Source: Acidovorax defluvii
Lineage (GTDB): Bacteria; Pseudomonadota; Gammaproteobacteria; Burkholderiales; Burkholderiaceae_C
Length of the DNA stretch: 64,000 nucleotides
Direction: 5' to 3'
Assembly: GCA_003268905.1 (NCBI GenBank)
Contig: QLTU01000007.1
Span: 114,553-178,552, forward strand
Within the stretch, counting starts at the first letter, position 1; the number at the start of each line of letters is the position of its first letter. The notes under the pieces were generated by a model that did not search any database, had not been told where the DNA came from, and saw only the letters and a list, made by a program, of their open reading frames with translations. Below are positions 26,939-36,022 of this stretch, piece after piece. Made by a program: the position numbers and the translations under genes.

Positions 26939-27370
26939 ATGCGTAAGCATTCGGTACTAACAGTCATAGCAGCCAGCCTCCTGCTTGCATTGGGTCAAAA
27001 TGCTGTCGCCTGCAGTCTTGGAGGCAGGCAGCTCACCGTGCAACTGGAGGAGGGCGGTGCTGAGTTGGGTGCGCGGAATGCGCGCGCCTTGGCAGAGTGG
27101 TTTGTTCAGTGGCGCGACGGCCTAGGAGTTGAATCCGTCATCGTAGTTGCCCCGGCAGTGCGGTCCAATCGAAAGCTGGCAGAAGAGCGCCTCCAGCATG
27201 TCGCTCGAATATTTGATGGATTGAATACAGGTAAGGCACCGATATCCTATGAGGTTGAACAGAGACAAGACGGATTTCCAGACATAAAGTATTTGAATTC
27301 GCTCGACGTGAGCGTTCAGCCGGCCTGCATTAAAGCGGGAACTTGTTGCCATACTGGAAGCAATAAATAG
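26939..27370 (+). CDS. Secreted/periplasmic protein, possible immunity partner of the M35-like peptidase
   Basis: A 143-residue protein with a Sec signal peptide (MRKHSVLTVIAASLLLALGQNAVAC, cleavage near residue 24). Four or more cysteines in the mature part (the CSL start, CIKAGTCC near the end) suggest periplasmic disulfides. The ATG at 26939 lies 12 bp after the metallopeptidase stop. A periplasmic partner directly downstream of a toxin-like enzyme is the usual form of an immunity gene. The middle (IVVAPAVRSNRKLAEERLQHVARIFDGL) resembles an OmpA-like or SH3-like fold only vaguely. No family is recognised. Confidence 0.65.
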   Translation: MRKHSVLTVIAASLLLALGQNAVACSLGGRQLTVQLEEGGAELGARNARALAEWFVQWRDGLGVESVIVVAPAVRSNRKLAEERLQHVARIFDGLNTGKAPISYEVEQRQDGFPDIKYLNSLDVSVQPACIKAGTCCHTGSNK

Positions 27371-27383
27371 GCGTTACTGCTAG

Positions 27384-28569
27384 GGAAATCCTGCAAAACC
27401 TAGCTGGCGACCTGATAGGAGCAGCACAGTCATGGCATCCTCCCAAGCCATGAAGCAAAGCAGCCTTGACCTGAACCTGAGCACCAAAAAGACCCGCAAG
27501 CAAGAACTGCTGACCCAGATGGATTTGGTGGTTCCCTGGGCTGCTCTGGTCGAACTCATTGCGCCCTATTACCCCGAAGGCAAGAACGGCCGCCCACCCT
27601 TTGCCCTGGAGACGATGCTGCGCATCCACTGCATGCAGCAGTGGTTCACTTTGTCAGATCTGGCGATGGAAGAGGCCTTCTTTGACACCCCGATCTACCG
27701 GGAGTTTGCAAGTCTTGATGCCCATGGGAGGGTGCCTGACGAGAGCACCATCCTGAGGTTTCGTCATCGGCTGGAGAAACACAAGCTGGCCGAGCAGATT
27801 CTGGCCACTGTCAACGAGCTTCTGGCAGCCCAGGGCTTGTTGCTCAAGGCAGGCACTGCGGTGGATGCCACACTGATTGCAGCGCCCAGCTCCACCAAGA
27901 ACAAGGACAAGAAACGCGACCCAGAGATGCATTCGAGCCAAAAGGGCAACGAATGGCACTTTGGCATGAAGGCACATATTGGCGTGGATGCAGACTCGGG
28001 ACTCGTGCATACCGTCATAGGCACCTCGGGTAACGTGGCCGACGTTGTAGAGGGCAACAGCTTGCTGCACGGGCAGGAGACAGACGGGTTTGGTGATGCA
28101 GGCTACCAAGGTATAGACAAGCGCCGGGATGCAAAGAAGGACGTCACCTGGCACATCGCGATGCGTCCAGGCAAGCGCAGAGCGCTGGACAAAGAGAACA
28201 ACCCCGTTGACGCGCTCATAGACCAAGTAGAGAAGATCAAGGCAAGTATCCGGGCCAAGGTGGAGCACCCGTTTAGGGTGATCAAGAGGCAGTTTGGATA
28301 CACCAAGGTGCGCTACCGGGGGCTGAAGAAGAACACGTTGCAGCTCAAGACGCTGTTTGCGCTATCGAACCTGTGGATGGTGCGCCACCAACTGCTGGCG
28401 GCGCAGGGATGAGTGCGCCTGAAGACAGGCAAGGGGCCGCCAAAGGCGGTGCAGATGGCCCGAAAGGGCGTGAAAAGTGCTGCGAAGACCCAGGCTAAAC
28501 GCCATCCAGCGCACTATCTGAAACCGGTGGCCTTGTAGCACTTACGCATTCGAGTTATTCAGGGCATCC
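27384..28569 (+). mobile_element. IS5-family insertion sequence, IS5 group
   Basis: The ends GGAAATCCTGCAAAACC (27384-27400) and AGTTATTCAGGGCATCC (28553-28569) are imperfect inverted repeats (11 of 17). They are flanked by CTAG (27380-27383) and TTAG (28570-28573), which fit the YTAR target of IS5 with one change. The length is 1186 bp with a single intact transposase. Confidence 0.8.
27432..28412 (+). CDS. IS5-family transposase
   Basis: A 326-residue DDE transposase of the IS5 main group. Catalytic regions are AVDATLIAAP (Asp), GDAGYQG (Asp) and KVEHPFRVIKRQFG (Glu). The linking KGNEWHFGMKAHIGVD is characteristic. The N-terminal DUF772-type region (PPFALETMLRIHCMQQWF) is complete. No frameshift is seen. 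Confidence 0.95.
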   Translation: MASSQAMKQSSLDLNLSTKKTRKQELLTQMDLVVPWAALVELIAPYYPEGKNGRPPFALETMLRIHCMQQWFTLSDLAMEEAFFDTPIYREFASLDAHGRVPDESTILRFRHRLEKHKLAEQILATVNELLAAQGLLLKAGTAVDATLIAAPSSTKNKDKKRDPEMHSSQKGNEWHFGMKAHIGVDADSGLVHTVIGTSGNVADVVEGNSLLHGQETDGFGDAGYQGIDKRRDAKKDVTWHIAMRPGKRRALDKENNPVDALIDQVEKIKASIRAKVEHPFRVIKRQFGYTKVRYRGLKKNTLQLKTLFALSNLWMVRHQLLAAQG

Positions 28570-28827
28570 TTAGCTGATGTCGTCATCATCGCCGACTCGC
28601 AGCGGAGACACACGGACTTTTGTCACGTATTCACATAATACTCCCGCGTCCCTTTGCTCTGTGTACCAATGCAGAGTGCGCCCCAGCCCGCAGACGAATC
28701 CAACGGACTGGATTCGCAAGGCGGAGGGCCACCCACGGCCGGTGACCGTCGCCACCACAAAGGGCAGGCACACAGCGTCAGTACATCCCGCCACCGTCAC
28801 TAAGCCAAGCACTGCACCCCAGAACAT
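28570..28827 (-). CDS. Small lipoprotein-like ORF abutting an IS end
   Basis: An 85-residue ORF that begins MFWGAVLGLVTVAGC, a short lipoprotein-type signal, followed by a Cys-containing mature part and an acidic end (DDDDIS). The stop codon lies in the IS target site, so the C-terminus may have been cut by the insertion. It is divergent from the EamA transporter, whose start is 38 bp away. No family is recognised. Confidence 0.5.
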   Translation of the reverse strand: MFWGAVLGLVTVAGCTDAVCLPFVVATVTGRGWPSALRIQSVGFVCGLGRTLHWYTEQRDAGVLCEYVTKVRVSPLRVGDDDDIS

Positions 28828-28865
28828 GGCCTGCGCCCCCACTGTCACCTGACCATAATCAAGCC

Positions 28866-29795
28866 ATGAACGTCCCCCGCGCACGCAAAGCCCACCTTGA
28901 CGCCCTCTCCATCTCCTTGCTGCTGGCCTGCTGCATGTTCTGGGGCTTCCAGCAGGTGCTGGTGAAGGCCACGGTGGCCGAAGTGGCGCCGGTGTTTCAG
29001 GCCTTTTTGCGTTTTGCGCTGGCCACCGTGGCGGTGGCGGCATGGTGTCTGTGGCGCGGCGTGCGCCTGTCAATGGCCGGTGAACCCACAGGGGCCGCGC
29101 GCGCCGGGCTGCTGGCGGGCGCGCTGTTTGCGGGCGAGTTCGCGTGCATCTACCTGGGCCTGCAGTACACCACCGCATCGCGTCTCACGGTGTTTCTGTA
29201 TGCCGCACCCTTTTGGGTGGCCCTGCTGCTGCCGCGCTTCATTCCGGGCGAGGGGCTCAAGGGCTGGCAGTGGCTGGGCCTTGGCGCCGCCTTTGTGGGG
29301 GTTGGGCTGGCCCTGGGCGACGGGCTGCTGGGCCCCGCCAATGCGGCGCTGCCCCAGGCCTGGCTGGGCGACCTGATGGGGCTGGCGGCGGGCCTGATGT
29401 GGGCGCTGACCACCGTGGTCATCCGCACCACACCCCTGGCCCGCGTGCCCCCCGCCAAACAGTTGCTCTACCAGGTGGGCGTAAGTGCCGTCGCGCTGCC
29501 CGTGCTGTCGCTTGGTTTGGACGAACCCTGGGTGTGGCAGTTCAGCGCGTTTGCCTGGGGATCGCTACTGGTGCAGGCGCTGGTGGGCGCTTTTGTGAGT
29601 TACCTGGCCTGGATGTGGATGCTGGCGCATTACCCGGCCACCAAAATTTCGGTGTTTGTGTTTCTGACGCCCGTGTTTGCGCTGCTGTTTGGCGCCTGGT
29701 GGCTGGGCGAACCCGTCACCCCCGGGCTGTTGGCAGCGCTGGTGCTGGTGGCGGCCGGCATCGTGCTGGTGAACAAGCGGCCAGCAGCGGCTTAA
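28866..29795 (+). CDS. DMT-superfamily (EamA) permease
   Basis: A 309-residue inner-membrane protein with ten predicted spans arranged as two EamA repeats (about 14-145 and 163-302). The second repeat ends SVFVFLTPVFALLFGAWWLGEP, a typical EamA block. Such proteins export small metabolites such as amino acids, but the substrate cannot be read from the sequence. It lies just outside the accessory island. A hairpin repeat follows the stop. Confidence 0.92.
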   Translation: MNVPRARKAHLDALSISLLLACCMFWGFQQVLVKATVAEVAPVFQAFLRFALATVAVAAWCLWRGVRLSMAGEPTGAARAGLLAGALFAGEFACIYLGLQYTTASRLTVFLYAAPFWVALLLPRFIPGEGLKGWQWLGLGAAFVGVGLALGDGLLGPANAALPQAWLGDLMGLAAGLMWALTTVVIRTTPLARVPPAKQLLYQVGVSAVALPVLSLGLDEPWVWQFSAFAWGSLLVQALVGAFVSYLAWMWMLAHYPATKISVFVFLTPVFALLFGAWWLGEPVTPGLLAALVLVAAGIVLVNKRPAAA

Positions 29796-29805
29796 CATAT
29801 CAATG

Positions 29806-29857
29806 AAATAAGCCTCTAGCGCTTATCTATAAAGCGCTAGCAGCTATCATTTTTATA
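29806..29857. repeat. Hairpin repeat copy, inverted orientation
   Basis: AAGCCTCTAGCGCTTATCT, loop, AAGCGCTAGCAGCTATCATT. It sits between the convergent EamA and pssA genes. Confidence 0.85.
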
Positions 29858-29966
29858 ACACCCTACCCGCGATGAACCGGGCATGGTCAGGACCAGCGCC
29901 ACCGGCTTGGTCGGGCCGCTGGATGCGTGCCCTCTACGGGGAAAACGCGCGGCAGCTACGGGAAAG

Positions 29967-30593
29967 TCAAAGCTTCGGAATGCGAATCCGGCTGATCATC
30001 AGCGAGCCCGACAACGCAAACAGCAGCACCAGCGGGTGCAGCGTGAAGCCGCCGATCAGCACCTGGCCGAACCACAGGTTCTCGCGCACGGCACCCAGGT
30101 AGCCCGCCAGTGCCAGCAGCCCCACCAGCACGATGGAGGTGGGAATCGGCGTGCCTTCAAAGTATTTCACCTTGCCGTCGTCGCCCGACAGGGTTTCGGC
30201 CGTGACGTTGTAGCGCGCCAGGCGCGACACGCCGCAGGCAACAAAATAGGCCAGCACGATGCGGTCATAAAGCCCCTGCATGCCGCAGCCATAGGCAATG
30301 ATGGCAGGCGCCACGCCAAACGAGATGACGTCGGCCAGCGAATCGAGCTCGCGGCCCAAGGCCGAGCTTTTCTGGCGCCAGCGCGCAATGCGGCCATCGA
30401 ACACATCAAAGATCAGCGCGGCCAGCACCAGCGCGCAGGCAAAGTAGATGTGCACCACATCGCTGGTCTCCAGGTACGACATCACCGAGAACAGGGCTCC
30501 CACGCCACAAACCGCGTTGCCCAGCGTGAACCAGTCCGCCAGGTGGAACTCGCGGATCATCGAAAAGCGTTTGGGCGGGGGGGAAGAATTCAT
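29967..30593 (-). CDS. pssA: CDP-diacylglycerol-serine O-phosphatidyltransferase
   Basis: Phosphatidylserine synthase, type II CDP-alcohol phosphotransferase fold, for phosphatidylethanolamine synthesis in the inner membrane. The signature D-G-x2-A-R-x8-G-x3-D-x3-D is complete at D66, G67, A70, R71, G80, D84 and D88. About six to seven transmembrane segments fit the 208 residues. ATG 30593 is preferred over upstream in-frame starts because it gives the normal length. The GHLGYL-like serine region is not obvious, so another CDP-alcohol transferase such as phosphatidylglycerophosphate synthase is possible but less likely. Confidence 0.88.
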   Translation of the reverse strand: MNSSPPPKRFSMIREFHLADWFTLGNAVCGVGALFSVMSYLETSDVVHIYFACALVLAALIFDVFDGRIARWRQKSSALGRELDSLADVISFGVAPAIIAYGCGMQGLYDRIVLAYFVACGVSRLARYNVTAETLSGDDGKVKYFEGTPIPTSIVLVGLLALAGYLGAVRENLWFGQVLIGGFTLHPLVLLFALSGSLMISRIRIPKL

Positions 30594-30905
30594 CACAGTG
30601 CGCTCCTGGGTGGTTAAACCGGTGCAAGCCCTCTTTGGGAGGCGAAAGGTCCTGAACTGGTTCCAAGAGGGGGCGGCCACCTGCTGCGCCGGCCGCAGCC
30701 CCAAGGTTCGCACCATTATGAAGGGCGGCAGGTGTCGGGGCTTTCTGCCAATGGCCGCGCGGCAGCGCAAAAGCGGGCGAGTGTCCAGCCTGGCCCCGGG
30801 AAGAGCCTAGGAACGCACATGGCGATCGTGGCATGGCCTGTTCGTGCGGCGTGGCCCCGCCAGACCACCCCGGGGCCATCAGGGGCACCGGGTCTGGACG
30901 GTACT
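30594..30905. other. 312-bp gap without a gene
   Basis: Presumably carries the pssA promoter and the 3' untranslated end of the zinc-ribbon cluster. Short open frames are unsupported, and no terminator hairpin is obvious. Confidence 0.5.
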
Positions 30906-32771
30906 TCAGCCAAGAGACAAAGATGTGCCGCAACTCTCACAAAAGGCATCAGCGTCAGCATGCGGCGCGCGACAGGTCGGACAATTCTGTTGCCGAGCCG
31001 CGCTCTTTTGAGCACGAGTTGACTTACCGCCACCAACATCTAAACGGCCATCTGCCGGGGCAGCGGAGGCACCAGCGGCCTGCAAGATGACACCGACAAG
31101 GGATTCCGCAGACAACGCGCCATGTGCACTGGTGGCAGCACCCAAATGATTCAGCGCACCCAGCCCTGCCATGCGTTGGGCATCTTCCGCCGCCCGTGGA
31201 GCCACCACGATGCTTTGCTCTCCGGCAAACTGCCGCACCAGATTTTTCAGGTACTGTGCCTCTTCTGGTCGGCTCACCATCCCTGTGATGGCGCGTTCCA
31301 TCACGCTGCCATGGCTCTGATGGCCAAAGACCACACTGCGCAACTCCATCACCCATACACGCAGTGTCATGTTCTCAACGTTGATGACATCGCGCTCAGT
31401 AAAAACACGGTCTTGCAAGCGGTTGCCGATATCGATTTTGGACCGGATAAAGCTGCCCTCCATCTCCACCCAGGTCAAAGTAGATTCGAAGTCAAACCGC
31501 CCCCAAAGGGTGTGTGCATTGCGAAACGCGTAGCCACCAACCGCTACCAGCGACAAACCCAGCGATGCAAATCCCAAAACGGGTCGCCAGTCTCTCAAGG
31601 GATCAAACTGGACAGCAAATACCACCAGCGCCATAGCACCCGCGAGCGTCAGCGCCACACCCAGCACGTCAATCACCATCAGCCAGAAAAACCGAGGGTA
31701 AGCCTGCACCACAGACCAGTCCATCTTGCTAAACGCCCGCGGCGCCATCGGTTGGCTTTCTTCCAGCAATTGCGCTTTGAAGTTTCCAGTGCCTTCGTTC
31801 AAGGCAATATCGGGAAGCACTCGCGCATACCGCCGGTTTGGGATGCGATGCACCCAATTGCGCTGCATTTCACGGTCCAATTCCTGCATGAGCAGGTTCG
31901 GGTCGCTGTTGAAACTGACACGGTCCTGGGTATCGACCTTGCTGACTGGTGGTGGCAGGTCGATGTGGCGCTGCACGGCAATGAAAAACACCACCTCAAT
32001 GACGACCAATGCCAATAGGATGATGAACGCTTGTGTACCAAAAGTCGCCCACGAAAGGTCAGGCAGCGCGTTCTGGAAGAACCCCAAAATTACCGGCCCG
32101 AGGACGGCCAACAAGACCAGAAGCACGACCTGTGTAAGGTTAAAGCTGACTTTGGCTCTCACTCCATTGCCCGAGATGGGCTTGACCGCCATGAACACCA
32201 CCAGCGCGAGGAAGAAAGCACCAACCGCCCCCTGCACAGGCGAGCCCCAGGTGAAAAGCATGGCCACGAGCATGATCACCAACAGAAAGGCGTAGGAGGC
32301 CAAATTGGAGAACCGGCTCTGCAATACGTTCTGGATGTACGCCGGCGCGGTTATGAGGTTTTTAATCAGGGAGTACAGCACGCCGTTGAGCGCCCCGCTA
32401 GGGATGGCAAACTCCAGCGCGCCTTGGCGCACGGTCTGCATCAGACTCTTGGCGGCGTTGGAGAGGCCCATCTGATCGGCTTGAAGCTCAGTGGCCAAGC
32501 CCGCTGGCTGGCCACGGCCAAAAAATACCCGCAACTGCTGACCGATGCGCACGAAATTCCAGGCCGACAACACGAAAAGCCCCACACCCAATGCAACCGG
32601 CACCACAAAACTGCCCAACGCTTGGACCACAAGGTGTTTACGGGCCAGAAACATCAACGCTACGGAACAAACCAGTAAGATGCTCGCGCGAACACCCCAC
32701 AGAATATTTTCGATACGGTAGGGATTGGGGAAATCAAGCTGCGCTTGTTCGGAGCTGTATTCGTAGGACAT
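30906..32771 (-). CDS. Large polytopic membrane protein with C-terminal zinc ribbon
   Basis: A 621-residue protein with about eight hydrophobic segments: two near the N-terminus (30-75), four around 150-270, and two around 350-405 (FWLMVIDVLGVALTLAGAMALVVF). A cytosolic region with a conserved-looking WVMELRSVVFGHQSHGS segment follows, then a C-terminal zinc ribbon CPTC...CESC (about 597-615). It is the last of five same-strand genes. The neighbours 38 bp upstream and beyond also join membrane segments to CxxC ribbons. I know no named family for the full protein; the ribbon may bind a partner or sense zinc. Confidence 0.85.
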   Translation of the reverse strand: MSYEYSSEQAQLDFPNPYRIENILWGVRASILLVCSVALMFLARKHLVVQALGSFVVPVALGVGLFVLSAWNFVRIGQQLRVFFGRGQPAGLATELQADQMGLSNAAKSLMQTVRQGALEFAIPSGALNGVLYSLIKNLITAPAYIQNVLQSRFSNLASYAFLLVIMLVAMLFTWGSPVQGAVGAFFLALVVFMAVKPISGNGVRAKVSFNLTQVVLLVLLAVLGPVILGFFQNALPDLSWATFGTQAFIILLALVVIEVVFFIAVQRHIDLPPPVSKVDTQDRVSFNSDPNLLMQELDREMQRNWVHRIPNRRYARVLPDIALNEGTGNFKAQLLEESQPMAPRAFSKMDWSVVQAYPRFFWLMVIDVLGVALTLAGAMALVVFAVQFDPLRDWRPVLGFASLGLSLVAVGGYAFRNAHTLWGRFDFESTLTWVEMEGSFIRSKIDIGNRLQDRVFTERDVINVENMTLRVWVMELRSVVFGHQSHGSVMERAITGMVSRPEEAQYLKNLVRQFAGEQSIVVAPRAAEDAQRMAGLGALNHLGAATSAHGALSAESLVGVILQAAGASAAPADGRLDVGGGKSTRAQKSAARQQNCPTCRAPHADADAFCESCGTSLSLG

Positions 32772-32809
32772 GGAAAACGGTTCGAGGTACCAAAAAATAC
32801 GGGGCGGAG

Positions 32810-33997
32810 TTATTGCACGCGTTTGTAGGTAAGTTGGAAAATACCCAGATCAACAATGGCTGTATTCTTGTCGCGCATTTCAAAAATATAGCTTTCTGCC
32901 GTTCCTTCAGGCGTCACTTTTACGCGATTACCATTCACCTCGAAATTACATTTGATCGATGCGCCGCCCATCTCCATGGTGTCGCTGGTGAAAGTAAACG
33001 ACACTCCCAAACTCGCGGACTGGCCAGCACTACCGAACGGCCCAAAACTTCCGGTATCCATGTGCCATTTGCCCTGCAGCGGGTGCCCACCGAAACTGAA
33101 TAACTTAGCAAGGCCCGCAAACAAACCACCGCCCATTGCCGCTGACACAGTCTTGCCCTGGCCTGCACTTGCGCCCTGTGCCGAAGCGTATTGCTTTTCG
33201 AGTTCCGCCTTGTACACGGGGCCGGTCGCCCATTGGCCATCGCGCAAGCCGAACACATCAGGCACCTGCTTTTGCAGCTTGCCATCTTGGAATTTCCAAC
33301 CCGTTAGCTGTCCGAGCAGCTCGCTTTGCACGTTGGCCTTTTCCAACCAAGGCGCCGCATCCGTGGCCTGCAGCACCAGCTTGGCCGCAACCGTGTGCAG
33401 CTTGGGCGTTGCCGCATTGTCCAGGGCTTTTTCGCTGGGCTTCTGGATGTCAACAATGTCTGTTATTTCAACGCCCTTTGCCAGACACAAGCGTCCACCA
33501 TCGCGCCATTTCACGAGTTCTGGCGTCGCCGCGTATTGGATAAGGGGGCTGGCGAAATAACCACCGCCCATCACAACCGTCCCCGGGCTATACAGCCCGG
33601 CCTCCACCAACGTGTTGAGCCAGTTTTGCGTGCGTGTGTCGTGTCGCGCGGCGTTGAATTTATCCACGCCGTAGTCCATGTTCGACAAACAAAGCTGCCT
33701 TTTCGAGCGCTGAAGCAGACCCTCGCCATGTCCCGCCTTTGCCGCGGCCAATAGCCGTGCACTGGTAGGCGCAGGCGGTGTCAACGCAAAGTAGGCAGCG
33801 GCAACGCCAACCACGAGCAAACTGCCCAACGCAACCGACGCATACAGTATCTTTTGAGACCCCAAAGCCAGACGCTGCGCCCCCCCCTCAAGCGGTCGCT
33901 GCGGAACCTCGTGCTTGCGTAACGCAGCGCCACAGTGTTCGCAAAACGCTTCCGTATCAGCATTCGAAGTGCCGCATTTCGTACAGAAAATAGCCAT
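32810..33997 (-). CDS. Zinc ribbon plus one transmembrane segment plus extracytoplasmic domain
   Basis: A 395-residue protein. An N-terminal zinc ribbon CTKC...CEHC (residues 5-23) is in the cytosol, a single transmembrane segment is at about 50-70 (ILYASVALGSLLVVGVAAAYFAL), and the rest is outside. The outer region has two parts: one with SNMDYGVDKFNAARHDTRTQNWLNTLVEAGL, resembling a small helical domain, and a C-terminal beta-rich part (LQGKWHMDTGSFGPFG to the end) similar in pattern to lipocalin-like or YgiT-type sheets. It lies 34 bp after the gene at 34032-35183 and 38 bp before the 621-aa gene, so it is probably in one operon. The function is unknown. Confidence 0.82.
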   Translation of the reverse strand: MAIFCTKCGTSNADTEAFCEHCGAALRKHEVPQRPLEGGAQRLALGSQKILYASVALGSLLVVGVAAAYFALTPPAPTSARLLAAAKAGHGEGLLQRSKRQLCLSNMDYGVDKFNAARHDTRTQNWLNTLVEAGLYSPGTVVMGGGYFASPLIQYAATPELVKWRDGGRLCLAKGVEITDIVDIQKPSEKALDNAATPKLHTVAAKLVLQATDAAPWLEKANVQSELLGQLTGWKFQDGKLQKQVPDVFGLRDGQWATGPVYKAELEKQYASAQGASAGQGKTVSAAMGGGLFAGLAKLFSFGGHPLQGKWHMDTGSFGPFGSAGQSASLGVSFTFTSDTMEMGGASIKCNFEVNGNRVKVTPEGTAESYIFEMRDKNTAIVDLGIFQLTYKRVQ

Positions 33998-34031
33998 GGT
34001 TTACACCGCGCGTCTGAGAGTGCCGCGAAAG

Positions 34032-35183
34032 TTATTTGAGCTTGTGCCCGCAACTGCCACAAAACAGATCGTCGGCATGGATGCCTTCGTGGCACTGAGG
34101 GCAATGCACAGCGGTCTTGGCGGCGGGGGATGGCACCGCGCCAGCCACCGGTGCGGTGGCCGCCTGCGGCATGGCCTGACGCGCGCGCTCAGCTGCCATG
34201 CGCGCGCGCTCCTGTGCCTCACGGGCTTTTTGCTTGGCTTGCTCCAGATGCGTCTCCAGGGCCCCCTGACTCGCCGCAATGTCCAGCCCAGCAGTAGCAG
34301 ACAAGTACACCAGATTGACACCCATGATGAGAACCTGAAACATAAGGGTGGTGGCGACGCCGAAGATCAGTCCAGTAGCGAGCATGCCGGCATACAAGTG
34401 CCCACCGCCACCGCCCATGTCCATTCCCCCGAGAATGCCCACGATGGAAGACATGCCGCCCCCCAGCATACCGGGGCCGACGATGGCGGCAGCCAGTCCG
34501 GTCATGAGTCCATATCCGGGGAAAAGCGCTGCCAGCAATAGCAGGGCAATTACCGACATCACCACATACAAGCCGAGCAGCAGCGCTACGACCTGGATAA
34601 GGCGAGTTCGTGCCACTGCGTATACCAGCGATAAAGACTCCTTGAACGAGCGCCCATCCCAGACCGCTGGTGTGAACAACGGCACGGCGACCCATGTGAT
34701 CGCCGTGAAGGTCACCCCGGTCAGCACCACTAGCACAGGGTGCGCCACAAACAGCAGCAATGGCCCGATACCTGGCAATTTGCAGACAAAATACACCAGC
34801 GAAGCCACCATCGTCAGGCCCAGGGCCAGTCCCAAAAGCACCAGGGCAAAGCCGATGAATTTGGGCAGGCACGTCAGGCCAAACAGCAGGGCGTCCACCA
34901 TGGAGCGCGGCTCGATCGCCTTGGCCCGGTCCATCAACATCACGCCCGCACCCGAAAAGCCAGCGGCCACGACGACCACCACAAGCAACGCGATAAAAGC
35001 CGAAATGAGCGCCCCCGCTCCACCTCCCAGTCTGAAAGCCAGAAATTGGCCCGCCACCATAAGTAGCCCGGCAGCGACAAGCGTCAGGAATCCGAGCAAC
35101 ATGGGACGCCACTGCGTGAGCCCTTCGGCTGCGCGCAGTAACTGCGAAAAATCAATGCGCGGCGCGCTTGTCGGTTGACCCAT
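34032..35183 (-). CDS. Multi-span membrane protein with C-terminal zinc ribbon
   Basis: A 383-residue protein with about seven hydrophobic segments between residues 28 and 295 (MLLGFLTLVAAGLLMVAGQFLAF, then others including LIQVVALLLGLYVVMSVIALLLLA). A charged helical linker (LEQAKQKAREAQERARMAAERARQAM) leads to a C-terminal zinc ribbon CPQC...CGSC at about 364-381. The topology resembles glycerophosphoryl-diester or YIP1-type integral domains, but no match is certain. It belongs to the five-gene zinc-ribbon cluster; the next gene follows after 34 bp. Confidence 0.83.
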   Translation of the reverse strand: MGQPTSAPRIDFSQLLRAAEGLTQWRPMLLGFLTLVAAGLLMVAGQFLAFRLGGGAGALISAFIALLVVVVVAAGFSGAGVMLMDRAKAIEPRSMVDALLFGLTCLPKFIGFALVLLGLALGLTMVASLVYFVCKLPGIGPLLLFVAHPVLVVLTGVTFTAITWVAVPLFTPAVWDGRSFKESLSLVYAVARTRLIQVVALLLGLYVVMSVIALLLLAALFPGYGLMTGLAAAIVGPGMLGGGMSSIVGILGGMDMGGGGGHLYAGMLATGLIFGVATTLMFQVLIMGVNLVYLSATAGLDIAASQGALETHLEQAKQKAREAQERARMAAERARQAMPQAATAPVAGAVPSPAAKTAVHCPQCHEGIHADDLFCGSCGHKLK

Positions 35184-35327
35184 ATTCCGCCCTCTTGAGA
35201 TTGATGTAGTTTAAAAAAGTCGCGCTTCAGGCACGAATTCACAGAAACAGCGACCGACGGAGCCGTTTTGCATGGGATATGCGTGCCCGGCTATGGGCGG
35301 CAATACGGCACGCAACGGATGTAACCG

Positions 35328-36008
35328 TTAGACCTCTGTTTGCAGTCTGCCGGCCTTGACTGTGATGCGCTCAACGCCTTTCGGTACTGAATCATCAGCA
35401 ACCTTGGACACCGTGATGGTGTTGCCCTTGCTGGTTTGCACAGTCCCGCTGGTCGCGGCGACTTTGCGGGCTCTGGCATCGACCGGCGTCAACGCGACAA
35501 CAATTTCCGAAGAGCCGCGCTCGTCAGCCACACGCTGGGCCAAAGTCTTGAGCTTGTCCATGGCAGCGTCATGCTCAGGTGTGCCTTTGGCGGACAGCGG
35601 AATGTCCAGGCTGACTGACTCGAAAGCTTGATATTTTTTGGTTTCACGCGTGTTCTTGTCGGTGACGACCACTTCCTTCGTTTTCACATCGCTGGCACGC
35701 ACTTTCTGCCAAGCAGGCAATGCAGCGAAAGCCGCCACCGCTTCATTTCTCGCCTGCTCTGCGGCGGCAATTTCTCCCTGCCGTGCTTTTTCAAAGCCCA
35801 CGAAGCCACCCACCGCAGCACCCACGGCGCAACCCACTGCTGCATTGCCCCCCCCAAGCTTGGCCAACAAGGCCCCGCCGACACACCCCATCAATCCGCC
35901 CCCGACAGCACTCGCTGTCTTGTTATCCATACCCGTGCTTTGCTGGATGCTGGCGCATCCGGACACGCCAACTGCCACAGCGATGAGCGTAAGAGAAATC
36001 GATTTCAT
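35328..36008 (-). CDS. Glycine-zipper lipoprotein
   Basis: A 226-residue lipoprotein: signal MKSISLTLIAVAVGVSGC with lipobox VSGC (modified Cys at 18), then a glycine zipper (GGGLMGCVGGALLAKLGGG, AVGAAVGGFVGFEKAR), which may insert in a membrane. A helical region and a C-terminal beta-rich soluble domain (SEIVVALTPVDARARKVAAT... VERITVKAGRL) follow. It resembles envelope lipoproteins with glycine zippers such as SlyB only in the zipper. It lies 14 bp after the stop of the double-ribbon protein and belongs to the same cluster, where it would be the outer-membrane component. Confidence 0.85.
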   Translation of the reverse strand: MKSISLTLIAVAVGVSGCASIQQSTGMDNKTASAVGGGLMGCVGGALLAKLGGGNAAVGCAVGAAVGGFVGFEKARQGEIAAAEQARNEAVAAFAALPAWQKVRASDVKTKEVVVTDKNTRETKKYQAFESVSLDIPLSAKGTPEHDAAMDKLKTLAQRVADERGSSEIVVALTPVDARARKVAATSGTVQTSKGNTITVSKVADDSVPKGVERITVKAGRLQTEV

Positions 36009-36022
36009 TTTTTGTCCTTGTT

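Noticed and set aside
24880..28569. Composite transposon formed by the two IS5-family elements
   Set aside because: The two elements belong to different IS5 subgroups with different ends, so they cannot move the intervening DNA as a unit by the usual route.
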